Translations under genes and position numbers: made by a program | Notes under the pieces: model-generated | Told to the model about the DNA's origin: nothing | Databases searched by the model: none | The model's input: only the letters and a program-made list of their open reading frames with translations | Part shown: piece by piece, positions 9,898-19,932 of the stretch | How positions within the stretch are numbered: position 1 is the first letter of the stretch | Layout of the letters: each line of letters begins with the position of its first letter | From: an uncultured Pelagibacteraceae bacterium | GTDB lineage: Bacteria; Pseudomonadota; Alphaproteobacteria; Pelagibacterales; Pelagibacteraceae | DNA length: 64,000 bases | Assembly: GCA_902632315.1 (NCBI GenBank) | Contig: CACPCD010000002.1 | Coordinates: 51,282-115,281 of the forward strand | Reading direction: 5' to 3'

Positions 9898-11625
9898 ATG
9901 GAAATTTATAAAGACCTAAAAAATCCTGCATCACAAGAATTCGAAAAACTACTAAATAGTCAACTCTCAAAAATTAATATTGAAGAAGGTAAAATTATTG
10001 AGGGAAAAATTAACAAAATAACTGAAAAATTTGTTTTTTTGTTTGTTGAAGGATTAAAAAGTGAGCCAGTCCTAGATATTAATGAATTAAAAAGCATGGG
10101 GTTAACAGACAAAATTAAATTAGGTGAAAAAATTTCAGTTCTTCTTGAAAAAATTGAGGATAAAAATGGAGAAGTTTTAGTATCAGCAAGTAAAGCTCAA
10201 AAAATAAAAGGTTGGGATAAACTAGTTGAAGCCTTTGAAAAAAATGAGCCAATAATGGGAAAGATCACATCAAAGTGTAAAGGCGGTTGTATTGTTGAAC
10301 ATATAGAAACTGGATCGTTAATGTTTTTACCTGGCTCTCAGATTAGTGATAAACCTCTAAAAGATATAAGTCATCTGATGAATGAACCTCAAAAATTTGC
10401 TTTAATTAAATTAGATAAAGTGAGAGGTAATGCATGTGTATCAAGAAAAGAAATTATTTCTTCATTTAAAAAAGAAGATAAGGCGAAAATTATAGAAAAA
10501 TTTAAAGTTGGGGATATCATTAAAGGTGCGGAAGTTAAAGGCTATAGTAACTTTGGATGTTTTTTCAATGTCAATGGAGAATTAGATGTGCTTGTTCACT
10601 TACAAGAAATTTCATACTCTAGAGTAAATCACCCTGATGAAGTATTCAATATTGGTGAAAAGCATGATTTAAAAGTTATTTCTGTAGATATGGAAAAGTT
10701 ACAAGTCGGATGTTCTGTAAAGCAACTTTCGCCTGATCCGTTTGAACATATTGAGAATTACGAATTAAATAAAGTTTACAAAGTCAAAGTAGTAAAATTA
10801 ATGGACTTTGGAGCATTTTGTGAATTAGAGCCTGGGCTTACAACACTTTTGCATTCAAGCGAACTTAGTTGGACAAAGAAAAATGTTTCACCAAAAAAGA
10901 TGCTTAAGGTGGGTGATGAGATTGATTGTGTAATTACTGAGATAGATAAAGAAAAAAGAAGAGTGGCAATATCTCATAAATTAACTCTAGAGAATCCATT
11001 TGAGTCGTTTGAAAAAAAATTTCCAGTTGGGTCTATTGTTGAGGGAGAAGTTGTGAATAAAAATGAATACTCACTATTTGTCAAAGTTGAAAATTTAGAT
11101 GTTGATGCTTTTTTACATTGTAATGATTTAACATATTTAAACAATGGTGAAGAAGAATTAACAAAATATAAAAAAGGTGACAAAATTAAGGTAAAAGTTT
11201 TAGAGATTAAATCTTTGGAGCAGAAAATTAGAGTTGGTTTCAAACAAACTAAAGATGATCCATTTGACTGGTTTAAAGATAAAAATGTGAATCAAGCAAT
11301 AACTGTAAAAATAATTTCAACAGATAATAAAGGATTAATTGTGAGACCAGAGGGATGTGAAATGGATTTCCAAATTAAAAAGTCTCAAATAGCTATTAAT
11401 TCAGCTGATGCAAGACCTTCTAGATTTACTGGAGGAGAAAGAATTGACTGTGCGATTGCAGATTTAGATTTAAACAAAAGAAAAGTAAGTTTAAGTATTA
11501 AACTTTTAGAGGAAATCGAAAAAAAAGAAGCTCTAGAGAAATACGGTGCAGAAGGATCTGGAAAAAATTTACCATTCTCCTCTTTGTCACAAGATTTAAA
11601 AAAAAAGGATAAAGAAAAAAAATAA
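9898..11625 (+). CDS. rpsA: 30S ribosomal protein S1
   Basis: Repeated S1 domains (GDIIKGAEVKGYSNFGCFFNVNGELDVLVHLQEIS etc.). Confidence 0.95.
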   Translation: MEIYKDLKNPASQEFEKLLNSQLSKINIEEGKIIEGKINKITEKFVFLFVEGLKSEPVLDINELKSMGLTDKIKLGEKISVLLEKIEDKNGEVLVSASKAQKIKGWDKLVEAFEKNEPIMGKITSKCKGGCIVEHIETGSLMFLPGSQISDKPLKDISHLMNEPQKFALIKLDKVRGNACVSRKEIISSFKKEDKAKIIEKFKVGDIIKGAEVKGYSNFGCFFNVNGELDVLVHLQEISYSRVNHPDEVFNIGEKHDLKVISVDMEKLQVGCSVKQLSPDPFEHIENYELNKVYKVKVVKLMDFGAFCELEPGLTTLLHSSELSWTKKNVSPKKMLKVGDEIDCVITEIDKEKRRVAISHKLTLENPFESFEKKFPVGSIVEGEVVNKNEYSLFVKVENLDVDAFLHCNDLTYLNNGEEELTKYKKGDKIKVKVLEIKSLEQKIRVGFKQTKDDPFDWFKDKNVNQAITVKIISTDNKGLIVRPEGCEMDFQIKKSQIAINSADARPSRFTGGERIDCAIADLDLNKRKVSLSIKLLEEIEKKEALEKYGAEGSGKNLPFSSLSQDLKKKDKEKK

Positions 11626-11640
11626 TTAAGAAGATTTAAC

Positions 11641-11934
11641 TTGGCGATTGTAAAATCAAAGCTTTTAAAACAAATTTCTAAGAATTACCCAAATTTTCTA
11701 AAAAAAGACCTTGAAAAATTCTCTGAAATTATTCTTAAAGAAATCAAAGAAACTCTTAATAGAGGCGAAAGAGTAGAGTTAAGAGGCTTTGGTGTTTTTT
11801 CAACAAATGTGCAAAAAGCAAGAATTTCTAGAAATCCTAAAACTGGAGAAAAAGTAAATACACCAAAAAAAAGGACTATTCACTTCAAAATGTCGAAAGA
11901 TTTGTTTAAAAAACTTAATAATGAAAAAGAATAA
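11641..11934 (+). CDS. ihfB: Integration host factor beta / HU family protein
   Basis: GERVELRGFGVFSTNVQKARISRNPKTGEKV; TTG start; position after rpsA. Confidence 0.88.
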   Translation: MAIVKSKLLKQISKNYPNFLKKDLEKFSEIILKEIKETLNRGERVELRGFGVFSTNVQKARISRNPKTGEKVNTPKKRTIHFKMSKDLFKKLNNEKE

Positions 11935-12595
11935 AATATTTATTGCCTGTGATAGCACTAATATTTTTAGAGTTAAAAAAATAATTCAGAAAACACAAAA
12001 TTCAAAAATAAATTTTGGTTACAAATTTGGTTTAGAATTTTTTAATTCTAAAAATGGTAGAAAATTCATTTCAAAGTTAAATAAAAAGATTATTTTTGCT
12101 GATTTAAAACTCAACGACATTCCAAATACTTGCGTATCAACAATTAAAGCAATTAAAGATTTAAAAGTTGACTATCTTACCATCCATATTAGCTCAGGAC
12201 TTGAAGCTTTGAAAGCTTGTAAAAAGATATCAGGTAAAATAAAATTAACAGGTGTTTCAATTTTGACTTCATTAGATAATATTGCTTTAAAACAAATTGG
12301 TTATAATAAAGATGTAAAAAAGATAGTTATGAATCAAGCTAAACTTGCAAAAAAAGCAAATTTAGATGCCTTGGTTTGTAGTGCTCAGGAGGTACAAATT
12401 GTAAAAAAAATTTTTAACAAAGAAATAATTACACCAGGAATTAGACTTGACTCAAAATCGAATGATCAAAAAAGAGTTATGACACCTAACCAAGCTTATA
12501 AAAATGGAAGTGACTGGTTAGTTATCGGAAGGCCCATTACAAAAGGCAACATTCAGAAAAATTTAAAAATACTTGTCGATCATTTAAATCAATGA
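11921..12595 (+). CDS. pyrF: Orotidine 5'-phosphate decarboxylase
   Basis: IFADLKLNDIPNT active-site motif; TPGIRLD; WLVIGRPIT. Confidence 0.9.
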   Translation: MKKNKIFIACDSTNIFRVKKIIQKTQNSKINFGYKFGLEFFNSKNGRKFISKLNKKIIFADLKLNDIPNTCVSTIKAIKDLKVDYLTIHISSGLEALKACKKISGKIKLTGVSILTSLDNIALKQIGYNKDVKKIVMNQAKLAKKANLDALVCSAQEVQIVKKIFNKEIITPGIRLDSKSNDQKRVMTPNQAYKNGSDWLVIGRPITKGNIQKNLKILVDHLNQ

Positions 12596-13215
12596 TTATG
12601 GACTCAAAAATTTGTGGAGTTACTGATTCTGAGACATTAAATTTTATTATTAATCATTCTTATCCACCTAAATTTATAGGATTCATTTGCAATTATCCTA
12701 AAAGTCCAAGATATATCAATATAGAAAAACTGAAAAAATTAATTAGGGTAGATAAAAAAAATTGTAAATTTGTTGCAGTACTAGTTAAACCTAATTTAGA
12801 AATATTAGAAAAAATTAAGGATTTAAATTTTGATTATTATCAACTTTATGATTGTGATCCAAAAAAAACTAAAGAAATCAAAAAAAAATACAAAAAAAAG
12901 ATAATAACGGCATTTACTATTGAAAGTGGTGAAGATGTGAAAAAATTTGAACTTTTTAGAAGTATTTCTGATATCTATTTGTTTGATAGTAAGGGTTACG
13001 AAAAAAGTAAATCTTTTAATCATTCTTTTTTGAGAAATATTGAGTTTGATAAGAGAGTGATGATAGCAGGAAACATTAAGTTTAATGATAACCTTGATAA
13101 TCTTAGAGAAATAGCAGATATTATAGATATATCAGGGGGGCTTGAAACATCTGGTGTAAAGGATATTTCCAAAATAGAGATTTTTTTGAATAAAATAAAT
13201 AACTTAAAAATATGA
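12592..13215 (+). CDS. trpF: Phosphoribosylanthranilate isomerase
   Basis: KICGVTDSETL; YQLYD; IAGNIKFNDNLDNLREI; DISGGLETSGVKD. Confidence 0.88.
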   Translation: MIMDSKICGVTDSETLNFIINHSYPPKFIGFICNYPKSPRYINIEKLKKLIRVDKKNCKFVAVLVKPNLEILEKIKDLNFDYYQLYDCDPKKTKEIKKKYKKKIITAFTIESGEDVKKFELFRSISDIYLFDSKGYEKSKSFNHSFLRNIEFDKRVMIAGNIKFNDNLDNLREIADIIDISGGLETSGVKDISKIEIFLNKINNLKI

Positions 13216-14447
13216 AAATAAAAAAAAAGATTCCTTTAATTGACCAGCATGATAAGTTCGGATTTTGGGGTGGAAAATTTGGAGGCAGCTTTATTCCTGA
13301 AACTCTAAAAAAACCCATAGCAGACTTAACTAAAGAATTTAAGCGACTTAGAAAAAATTCCAAATTTTTAAAGCAAAGAGACTTTTATTTTAAAAACTAT
13401 ATTGGATCCCCTACGCCGTTTATAAAACTAGAAAACTTAACAAATCACTTAGGTGGAGCTCAAATTTGGACGAAAGTTGTTTCAGAAGCTAATGGTGGAG
13501 CACATAAAATCTATAATGCGACGGTTCACTCATTAATTTGTAAAGCAATGGGAAAAAAATACATTGTTGGTGATACTGGTGCGGGCTATGCAGGAAAAAT
13601 GCTTAGTATGGCTGCAAAAAAATTTGGCCTTAAGTGTAAAATTTTTATGGGAGCAAAAGATATTATAAGACAAAAACCTAATTGTGATGCGATGCGTAAA
13701 AATGGTGCTGAAATAGTTCCAGTTTACTCTGGAAGCCAAACGCTTGTTGACGCAGTAAGCGAATGTATGAGATACTGGGTATCGAATTGTGATAATACAC
13801 ATATGTGTGTCGGTTCAACAGTTGGGCCAAATATTTTTGTAAAAATTTGTGGGTGGAGCACTGCTCAGATTTCAAGAGAACTTAAAAAACAACTGAGAGA
13901 AGAATTTGAAAAAATTCCAAAAAAATTAAAATTAATAAATTGTGTTGGAGGTGGAAGTTCTGCTTATGGTTTTTGGAGTGAATTTATTGATTATGATAAA
14001 AACCAAATAGAATTGATTGGTGTTGAGGCTGGTGGACCAAAAAAATCTAAACTTCATGCTGCTCCTTTAAGTAGAAATGCAAAAATAGGAATTCTACATG
14101 GATCTGCATCTTATGTATGTCAAAATAGTGAGGGGCAAATCACTGAAACAGAGTCGATTAGTGCAGGATTAGATTATCCTGGCGTAAGTCCAATACATTG
14201 CTTTTTAAAAGATACAAAGAGAGCAAGATATACTTATGCAACTGATGAAGATGCCCTTAATGCATATAAAATTATTAAAAAATTCGAAAAACTTAATCCA
14301 AGTTTAGAACCTTGTCACGCTTTTGCCGAAGCTATTAAAATTGCTCCAAGTTTACATAATGATACTGTAATTATTGTAAATTCATGTGGAGATGCAGAAA
14401 AAGATAGAGATATTTTAAAAAAAAGATTAGGAAATTTTAATGCTTAA
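13212..14447 (+). CDS. trpB: Tryptophan synthase beta chain
   Basis: FGGSFIPETL; GGAHKIYNATVHS PLP-lysine region (divergent from the usual GAHKIN); NCVGGGSSAYG; SAGLDYPGVSP. Confidence 0.92.
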   Translation: MKIKKKIPLIDQHDKFGFWGGKFGGSFIPETLKKPIADLTKEFKRLRKNSKFLKQRDFYFKNYIGSPTPFIKLENLTNHLGGAQIWTKVVSEANGGAHKIYNATVHSLICKAMGKKYIVGDTGAGYAGKMLSMAAKKFGLKCKIFMGAKDIIRQKPNCDAMRKNGAEIVPVYSGSQTLVDAVSECMRYWVSNCDNTHMCVGSTVGPNIFVKICGWSTAQISRELKKQLREEFEKIPKKLKLINCVGGGSSAYGFWSEFIDYDKNQIELIGVEAGGPKKSKLHAAPLSRNAKIGILHGSASYVCQNSEGQITETESISAGLDYPGVSPIHCFLKDTKRARYTYATDEDALNAYKIIKKFEKLNPSLEPCHAFAEAIKIAPSLHNDTVIIVNSCGDAEKDRDILKKRLGNFNA

Positions 14448-15243
14448 CTCCTTAATAAGTAAATCATTCATAAAAGCTAAGAGTGAAAATAGGCCTGCTC
14501 TGCTTACATACACCGTTGCTGGTGATAACACTAAAAAAAAATCACTAGAAATTTTAAAATCAATATCGAGATTTGCTGATATTTGCGAGCTTGGATTTCC
14601 ACATAACACACCAATTGCAGATGGTGGTCAAATTCAAACTAGTGCTTACAGGGCAATTAAAAATGGTATCAAAATTAAGGATGTATTTTCAATAGCTAAA
14701 AATTTTAAAAAAGAAAAAAAAACAACACCAATCATTTTGATGGGTTATTATAATATGATCTATCAATTTAATGAGGATAAATTCATTACTAAAAGTAAAG
14801 AAGCAAAAGTAGACGGGTTAATTGTTGTAGATTTTCCGTATCCAGAAAATAAAAATTTTGCATTAAAATGCAAAAAAAAAAATATAAGTTTTATTCAATT
14901 AATTTCACCGACAACTTCAAGATCAAGAATAAAAAAAATCATTAAAGATTCGCATGACATGATCTATTATATAAGCATGCTATCAACTACCGGTGGAAAA
15001 TTAAAAGTTTCATCAAAAGAAATTATGAGAAAATATCAAAAAATAAAAAATCAAAACAGTTCAAAAAATATAGTTATTGGTTTTGGAATTACTGAAAAAA
15101 CCATTAATTCATTAAATAAAGCAGACGGTTTAGTAGTTGGAAGTGCCATTTGTAAAGAAATTTCTCAATCAATAAAAAAAAGACAAAATATTGTCACAAA
15201 TGTTGCTAATGTAGTAAAAAGGTTAAAAAATAAAATTAAATGA
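14440..15243 (+). CDS. trpA: Tryptophan synthase alpha chain
   Basis: ELGFPHNTPIADGGQIQ; VDGLIVVDFPYPE; STTGGKLK. Confidence 0.92.
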   Translation: MLNSLISKSFIKAKSENRPALLTYTVAGDNTKKKSLEILKSISRFADICELGFPHNTPIADGGQIQTSAYRAIKNGIKIKDVFSIAKNFKKEKKTTPIILMGYYNMIYQFNEDKFITKSKEAKVDGLIVVDFPYPENKNFALKCKKKNISFIQLISPTTSRSRIKKIIKDSHDMIYYISMLSTTGGKLKVSSKEIMRKYQKIKNQNSSKNIVIGFGITEKTINSLNKADGLVVGSAICKEISQSIKKRQNIVTNVANVVKRLKNKIK

Positions 15244-16169
15244 ATTGGATTACAAAAATTATTAAAGCAGGTGAAAAAATAAAATCTGCAATACACAAAA
15301 GAGCTACTAAAGAAGATATTGCAAATAGTGATTGGACATCTTGTTGTAGAGGACCAATTTTAAAGAAAGATCTAGAAAAAAATCTTTGGGTATGTCCAGA
15401 TTGTAATAAACATCATCGTATTAACCCAAAACAAAGATTTGATATTTTATTTGGAAAAAATAATTATGAAATATTTAAAACACCAATTCCAAAAGATGAT
15501 CCATTAAATTGGACTGACTCTAAGGCTTACAAGGACAGACTGAAAAGTGCTAGAAAAAAAACAGGTATGGACTGTGGAATGATGGTTGTTTGTGGTACTA
15601 TAAACAATATTAAAATAACTGCAGTGGCCTCTGATTTTAATTTTTTAGGAGCTTCCATGGCAGCTGCTGAGGGTGAAGCTTTTTTATATGGTATTCAACA
15701 TGCCATTGAAAATAAAACTCCTTTCTTATGTATTAGTGCAGGGGGCGGCATGAGGATGATGGAAAGTTTAATTTCCTTATCCCAAATGACAAGAACAACA
15801 CTTGCTATTAATGAATTAAAAGAAAAAAATCTGCCATATATAGTATGCATAACAGATCCAACTGCAGGTGGAATTACAGCATCATATGCTATGTTAGGAG
15901 ATATCCATATTGCTGAGCCCGGCGCATTAATTGCTTTCGCTGGAGCGAGAGTTATTCAAGGAACAGTAAAAGAAGAATTGCCTGAGGGGTTCCAAAAAAG
16001 TGAGTATCTAGAAAAAACAGGTTTTGTTGATCTGATTATAGAAAGAAAAGATGTTTCAGAGAAAATAGGAACCTTATTATCGATATTGTTGAAGAAAAAT
16101 TCTGCTATAAGCACTGATGAAAATGAAATTAAAGAAAATTCTCAGTCGCTTTCTAAAGTTGCATCCTAA
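15240..16169 (+). CDS. accD: Acetyl-CoA carboxylase carboxyltransferase beta subunit
   Basis: Zn motif CCRGPILKKDLEKNLWVCPDCNKHHRI; ASDFNFLGASMAAAEGE; SAGGGMRMMES. Confidence 0.93.
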   Translation: MNWITKIIKAGEKIKSAIHKRATKEDIANSDWTSCCRGPILKKDLEKNLWVCPDCNKHHRINPKQRFDILFGKNNYEIFKTPIPKDDPLNWTDSKAYKDRLKSARKKTGMDCGMMVVCGTINNIKITAVASDFNFLGASMAAAEGEAFLYGIQHAIENKTPFLCISAGGGMRMMESLISLSQMTRTTLAINELKEKNLPYIVCITDPTAGGITASYAMLGDIHIAEPGALIAFAGARVIQGTVKEELPEGFQKSEYLEKTGFVDLIIERKDVSEKIGTLLSILLKKNSAISTDENEIKENSQSLSKVAS

Positions 16170-17388
16170 AGAAATTGATCTAAGTCTTGATCGAATTAAA
16201 TTTCTTTGTAATAAATTAGGAAATCCTCAAGATAAAATTAAAGCTATATCTGTAGTAGGTACAAATGGAAAACAGTCTACAATAAATGCAATTTTTTCAA
16301 TTTTAAAAGAAGCAAAAAAAAAATGTAACGTTTATACAAGTCCTCATATTCGAAGAATAAATGAAAGATTCATTTTTGATAATAAAGAAATAGATGACGA
16401 AAAATTAGGCAATCTTTTCGAAGAAGTTGAAGAAATTAACAATAATCAACCAATTACCTTTTTTGAAATATTGTCAGCTTGTTATTTCTATAAAGCAGCA
16501 CAATACCCAAATAATATTAATCTCATTGAGGCAGGTTTATTTCATAGATTTGATGCAACAAATATACTCAAGAATAATTTAGCTAGTATTATATGTTCGA
16601 TAAGCAGAGACCATTTAGATTGGTTACCAAAAGACCAGCAAACAGTTGAAAAAATTGTATTTGAAAAAACATCATCTCTTTTAAATTCAAATATAATTAT
16701 ATCTAAACAAAATTCTATTCATACGACTAATTGTATTAAAAAATCAATTTCAAAAAATAAATCTAAAAAATTATTTTTTAACGAAGATTTTAGCTTCTCT
16801 CATGGAGAAAATAATTTTTTTTATTTTGAAGATAAGTTTGGTGGATTAAAAATTCCAATGCCTAACATTTTGGGTCAGTTCCAATTAGAAAATATATCTA
16901 CAGCTATAGCAACCTTAAGATTATTAGATTTTGATATTAAAGAAGATGATATTAAAAATGGGATATCAAAAATTGAGAGCGTTGCCAGACTACAAGAAAT
17001 ACAGTCTGGAAAACTTAAAGAATTAGTAAAAAGCAATAGATTAATAATAGATGGAAGTCATAATGAAGATGGTGCAAGAGTTTTAAATGAATTCCTTCAG
17101 ACTCTTAATTGTAACAAACATGTAATTATAGGAATGATGGCTAATAAAGATCATGAAAAATATATAAGTTATTTTAAGGATATTTCTTCCATAACAACTA
17201 TAGATATTCCTGGACAACCAAATTCTATTAGCGGAAAAGAATTAAAAAAAAAATTCAAAAATATTCATAAAGTTCAATATAAAGAGAATATTGAGCAAGC
17301 TATTAAATCTATCTCCCTAAAAGAAGATGATGTATTAATCATAACTGGATCTTTGTATTTAGCAGGTGAAATGCTAAATTTGAATTAA
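16117..17388 (+). CDS. folC: Folylpolyglutamate/dihydrofolate synthase
   Basis: VVGTNGKQSTINAI P-loop; TSPHIRRINERF; overlaps accD 3' end. Confidence 0.9.
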   Translation: MKMKLKKILSRFLKLHPKEIDLSLDRIKFLCNKLGNPQDKIKAISVVGTNGKQSTINAIFSILKEAKKKCNVYTSPHIRRINERFIFDNKEIDDEKLGNLFEEVEEINNNQPITFFEILSACYFYKAAQYPNNINLIEAGLFHRFDATNILKNNLASIICSISRDHLDWLPKDQQTVEKIVFEKTSSLLNSNIIISKQNSIHTTNCIKKSISKNKSKKLFFNEDFSFSHGENNFFYFEDKFGGLKIPMPNILGQFQLENISTAIATLRLLDFDIKEDDIKNGISKIESVARLQEIQSGKLKELVKSNRLIIDGSHNEDGARVLNEFLQTLNCNKHVIIGMMANKDHEKYISYFKDISSITTIDIPGQPNSISGKELKKKFKNIHKVQYKENIEQAIKSISLKEDDVLIITGSLYLAGEMLNLN

Positions 17389-17702
17389 ATATTTTTTTCT
17401 AAAAACTCTTTCATATTACTTTCGGGAACACCACCAACTTTTCGATCGACTTCGATACCTTTTTTATAAATTATAACTGTTGGTACACCTCTTATCCCTG
17501 CTGCGCTGCCAGTGTTTATTCCACCATCTTCAATATCAGCATAATAAAAGCCTGCTTTATCTTTATAATCATCAGATAACTTATCCATTATTGGTTTCAA
17601 AGCTTTACAAGGACCACACCAAGCAGCACTAAATTGAATTACTGAAATATCTTCATTTTTGATTTTACTATCAAAATCTTCGTCTTTGAAATTTGTAAGC
17701 AT
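17385..17702 (-). CDS. trxA: Thioredoxin
   Basis: FSAAWCGPCKALKP active site; RGVPTVIIYKKG. Confidence 0.93.
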   Translation of the reverse strand: MLTNFKDEDFDSKIKNEDISVIQFSAAWCGPCKALKPIMDKLSDDYKDKAGFYYADIEDGGINTGSAAGIRGVPTVIIYKKGIEVDRKVGGVPESNMKEFLEKNI

Positions 17703-17736
17703 GTAAACTATCTATTATTATTTTTGTCAATGTCAA

Positions 17737-19173
17737 CTATGCTATTTCGTATTTTTTTTCAATTGACATAATAAATTGGTTAATTTCTTCAAGCTTTTTT
17801 AATTCTTCTTCATCATCTCTATTAGATGCTTGATCCCTTAAATAATCAATTTCGGTATACGCCATATTTACTGTTTGCCACTTTTCTCTATTTTTGCTTA
17901 ATATTCTTCTCGCAATTTCACTTTTTATATTTTTATATAAATCGGGTGGTAAAATTTGTGGGGCCTCTTGGTAAATAATTTTTTGGCCAAACCAACTACA
18001 TCTTTTATCTTGAAACTTATCTAATAATCTTAATTTATCCTCCCATGACGAACTGTGCCATATTTTAAATAGAGCTGTATCTTTGTTAGGAATAAATTTT
18101 TCGTATAAAGTTTCCTCAGGTAGCAAATCTTCTTGAGTTTTAGTTTGTTCCTTTTCCTCTGCGGCTTCTCTATTTATAACTTGAATATTTTTACAAAAAT
18201 TTTCATTTTCTCTAACAAGTTTAGCTCTCTTTTGAATTGTTGCTAAATCTAAATCTAAATAAGGTTTTTGTTTAAGAGCAAACTGTTTATCTAAAATTAC
18301 TGGAGCTTTATTAGTCTTTAAAACTCTTAAAGCCTTAGGGCTATATTTTTTTAATACATCTCGTAATTGATTTACCGGTAAGTCTAACAATGGTTCTGGA
18401 TCCCTTCTTAAGTCCCAAACATATCCCCAAGATGCATAAGATGGATGAAAGCAATGATTTGGATGTAGCGTTCCAGTAAGATACATCATATTTCTACCCT
18501 TCACATTTTCAAAAATAGAATATATGCCATCATTTTTTAAAAATGTTTCTACGCTTGTTTTTGTTGATGTCTTTAAAAAAGTATCCCAATTTTCTTTATG
18601 CTTATCTTTTATAATTCTAAGAACCTTCAGTGAGTTTTGCGCATCTACGTAAGCTGTGTGGCTAGCTGAGGTATCAAAACCTTGCATTCTAGATAAAGAT
18701 TCTAAGGCAAGGCTTGGATTTCCTGCTTCTGTTAATTCTGTTTTTAATGTGTCAGGATTTAATGTTTGTGCAGCCCTTGCTATATGTAAACCATCATGTT
18801 CGCTATTAGGCGATGAGTGCGTAGCATAAGGATACCGATTGCCCTTAAAAAAATTAAAGTGAAACATTCTTCTATCAAAATTTAGATTTGACCAACCCAT
18901 AAATATCGCTGGAGCACACTTTGTAAAAAAATTTTCAACTGCACCTAAAAATTCATAATGTGAATAATTACCTTTGGTTAATAAATCAATACTAGTTGAA
19001 TTAACAAGTAAAGCCTTTGCACTTGGAACTTCCCCTTCTGGCATTCGACCCCTAATATTCAATTTTCCAATCTCTTTTAAATTTTTATCAACTACAACAG
19101 CACCAACTTCAATTATAGAACCCCAAATAGTACTATTAGTCGTTTCTGTGTCGTAAATAACAATTTTATCCAT
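17737..19173 (-). CDS. sbcB: Exodeoxyribonuclease I (ExoI/SbcB)
   Basis: IYDTETTNSTIWGSIIEVGAVVVD DEDDh motif; GWSNLNFDRRMFH; SASHTAYVDAQNSLKVL; ExoI C-terminal region. Confidence 0.88.
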   Translation of the reverse strand: MDKIVIYDTETTNSTIWGSIIEVGAVVVDKNLKEIGKLNIRGRMPEGEVPSAKALLVNSTSIDLLTKGNYSHYEFLGAVENFFTKCAPAIFMGWSNLNFDRRMFHFNFFKGNRYPYATHSSPNSEHDGLHIARAAQTLNPDTLKTELTEAGNPSLALESLSRMQGFDTSASHTAYVDAQNSLKVLRIIKDKHKENWDTFLKTSTKTSVETFLKNDGIYSIFENVKGRNMMYLTGTLHPNHCFHPSYASWGYVWDLRRDPEPLLDLPVNQLRDVLKKYSPKALRVLKTNKAPVILDKQFALKQKPYLDLDLATIQKRAKLVRENENFCKNIQVINREAAEEKEQTKTQEDLLPEETLYEKFIPNKDTALFKIWHSSSWEDKLRLLDKFQDKRCSWFGQKIIYQEAPQILPPDLYKNIKSEIARRILSKNREKWQTVNMAYTEIDYLRDQASNRDDEEELKKLEEINQFIMSIEKKYEIA

Positions 19174-19176
19174 TTT

Positions 19177-19932
19177 TTAGCTTGAATTACTCATTTCATT
19201 AAATCTTTTTAATCTGCCCAAAAATAAATTTTGATAAGTAATTAATTCAGGGCCTTGAATTTTAAATTCTTGAAACAAATTATCTACTGTGCAAACAAGG
19301 ATAACACAAGCTTTGATATTGGAGTTATGCACAACATCGTGAGCTAATGAATAAGCCGCAGTTTGTAAAAACCAAGAGTCTATGTATTCAGCCTTTTTTG
19401 GTTTATTAGATTGCTTAAAATCAATTATCGTTTCTTTTCCCTCGTACAATCCAACACAATCTGCAGTGCCTGCATATTTCGTTGGGTACACCATTGTACA
19501 CTCAACACCATAAACTTCCTCTAATCTGTTTGTTAGCCCCTTATCAATAATTTCTTTTGCCATCTTTTTATATTGTTCATTTTCTTCAAAGAAACTTAAA
19601 TTTTCTCTTCCTAAAATATAAGACTCCAAATAACTATGCATCTGAGAACCTCTACTACTAGCTGCTTTTGTAATTGCTTCAGCTTCTTTGTGACCAGTTC
19701 TTTCACGCCAATTTGCTAACGCAGCTTTATCTTCCTCAGACTTAGTTACATCAAGTATCGATGTTACGCTTGGTAATTTTGTTTCTCCCAATACATATCT
19801 TCTTATTCCATCTTCAGTAGCTCTTGATGATTTGGGGTAGTTATATTTCTTATTCCAACGCATGTGATTTCTTATAATCGGTATTTTTGGAAAAAAGAAA
19901 TTAATTTTTTGCTTGTTTATTTCTTTCGACAA
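19177..19932 (-). CDS. PD-(D/E)XK exonuclease resembling the MGME1 family
   Basis: LPSVTSILDVT; RGSQMHSYLESYIL; GTADCVGLYEGKETIIDFKQSNKPK nuclease core. Confidence 0.7.
   Translation of the reverse strand: MSKEINKQKINFFFPKIPIIRNHMRWNKKYNYPKSSRATEDGIRRYVLGETKLPSVTSILDVTKSEEDKAALANWRERTGHKEAEAITKAASSRGSQMHSYLESYILGRENLSFFEENEQYKKMAKEIIDKGLTNRLEEVYGVECTMVYPTKYAGTADCVGLYEGKETIIDFKQSNKPKKAEYIDSWFLQTAAYSLAHDVVHNSNIKACVILVCTVDNLFQEFKIQGPELITYQNLFLGRLKRFNEMSNSS

Noticed and set aside
13533-13875. Two overlapping minus-strand ORFs inside trpB
   Set aside because: Shadow ORFs opposite a strongly conserved gene
16117-16169. accD/folC overlap of about 50 nt as a possible frameshift
   Set aside because: Both proteins are complete by motif; overlap is consistent with general genome compaction
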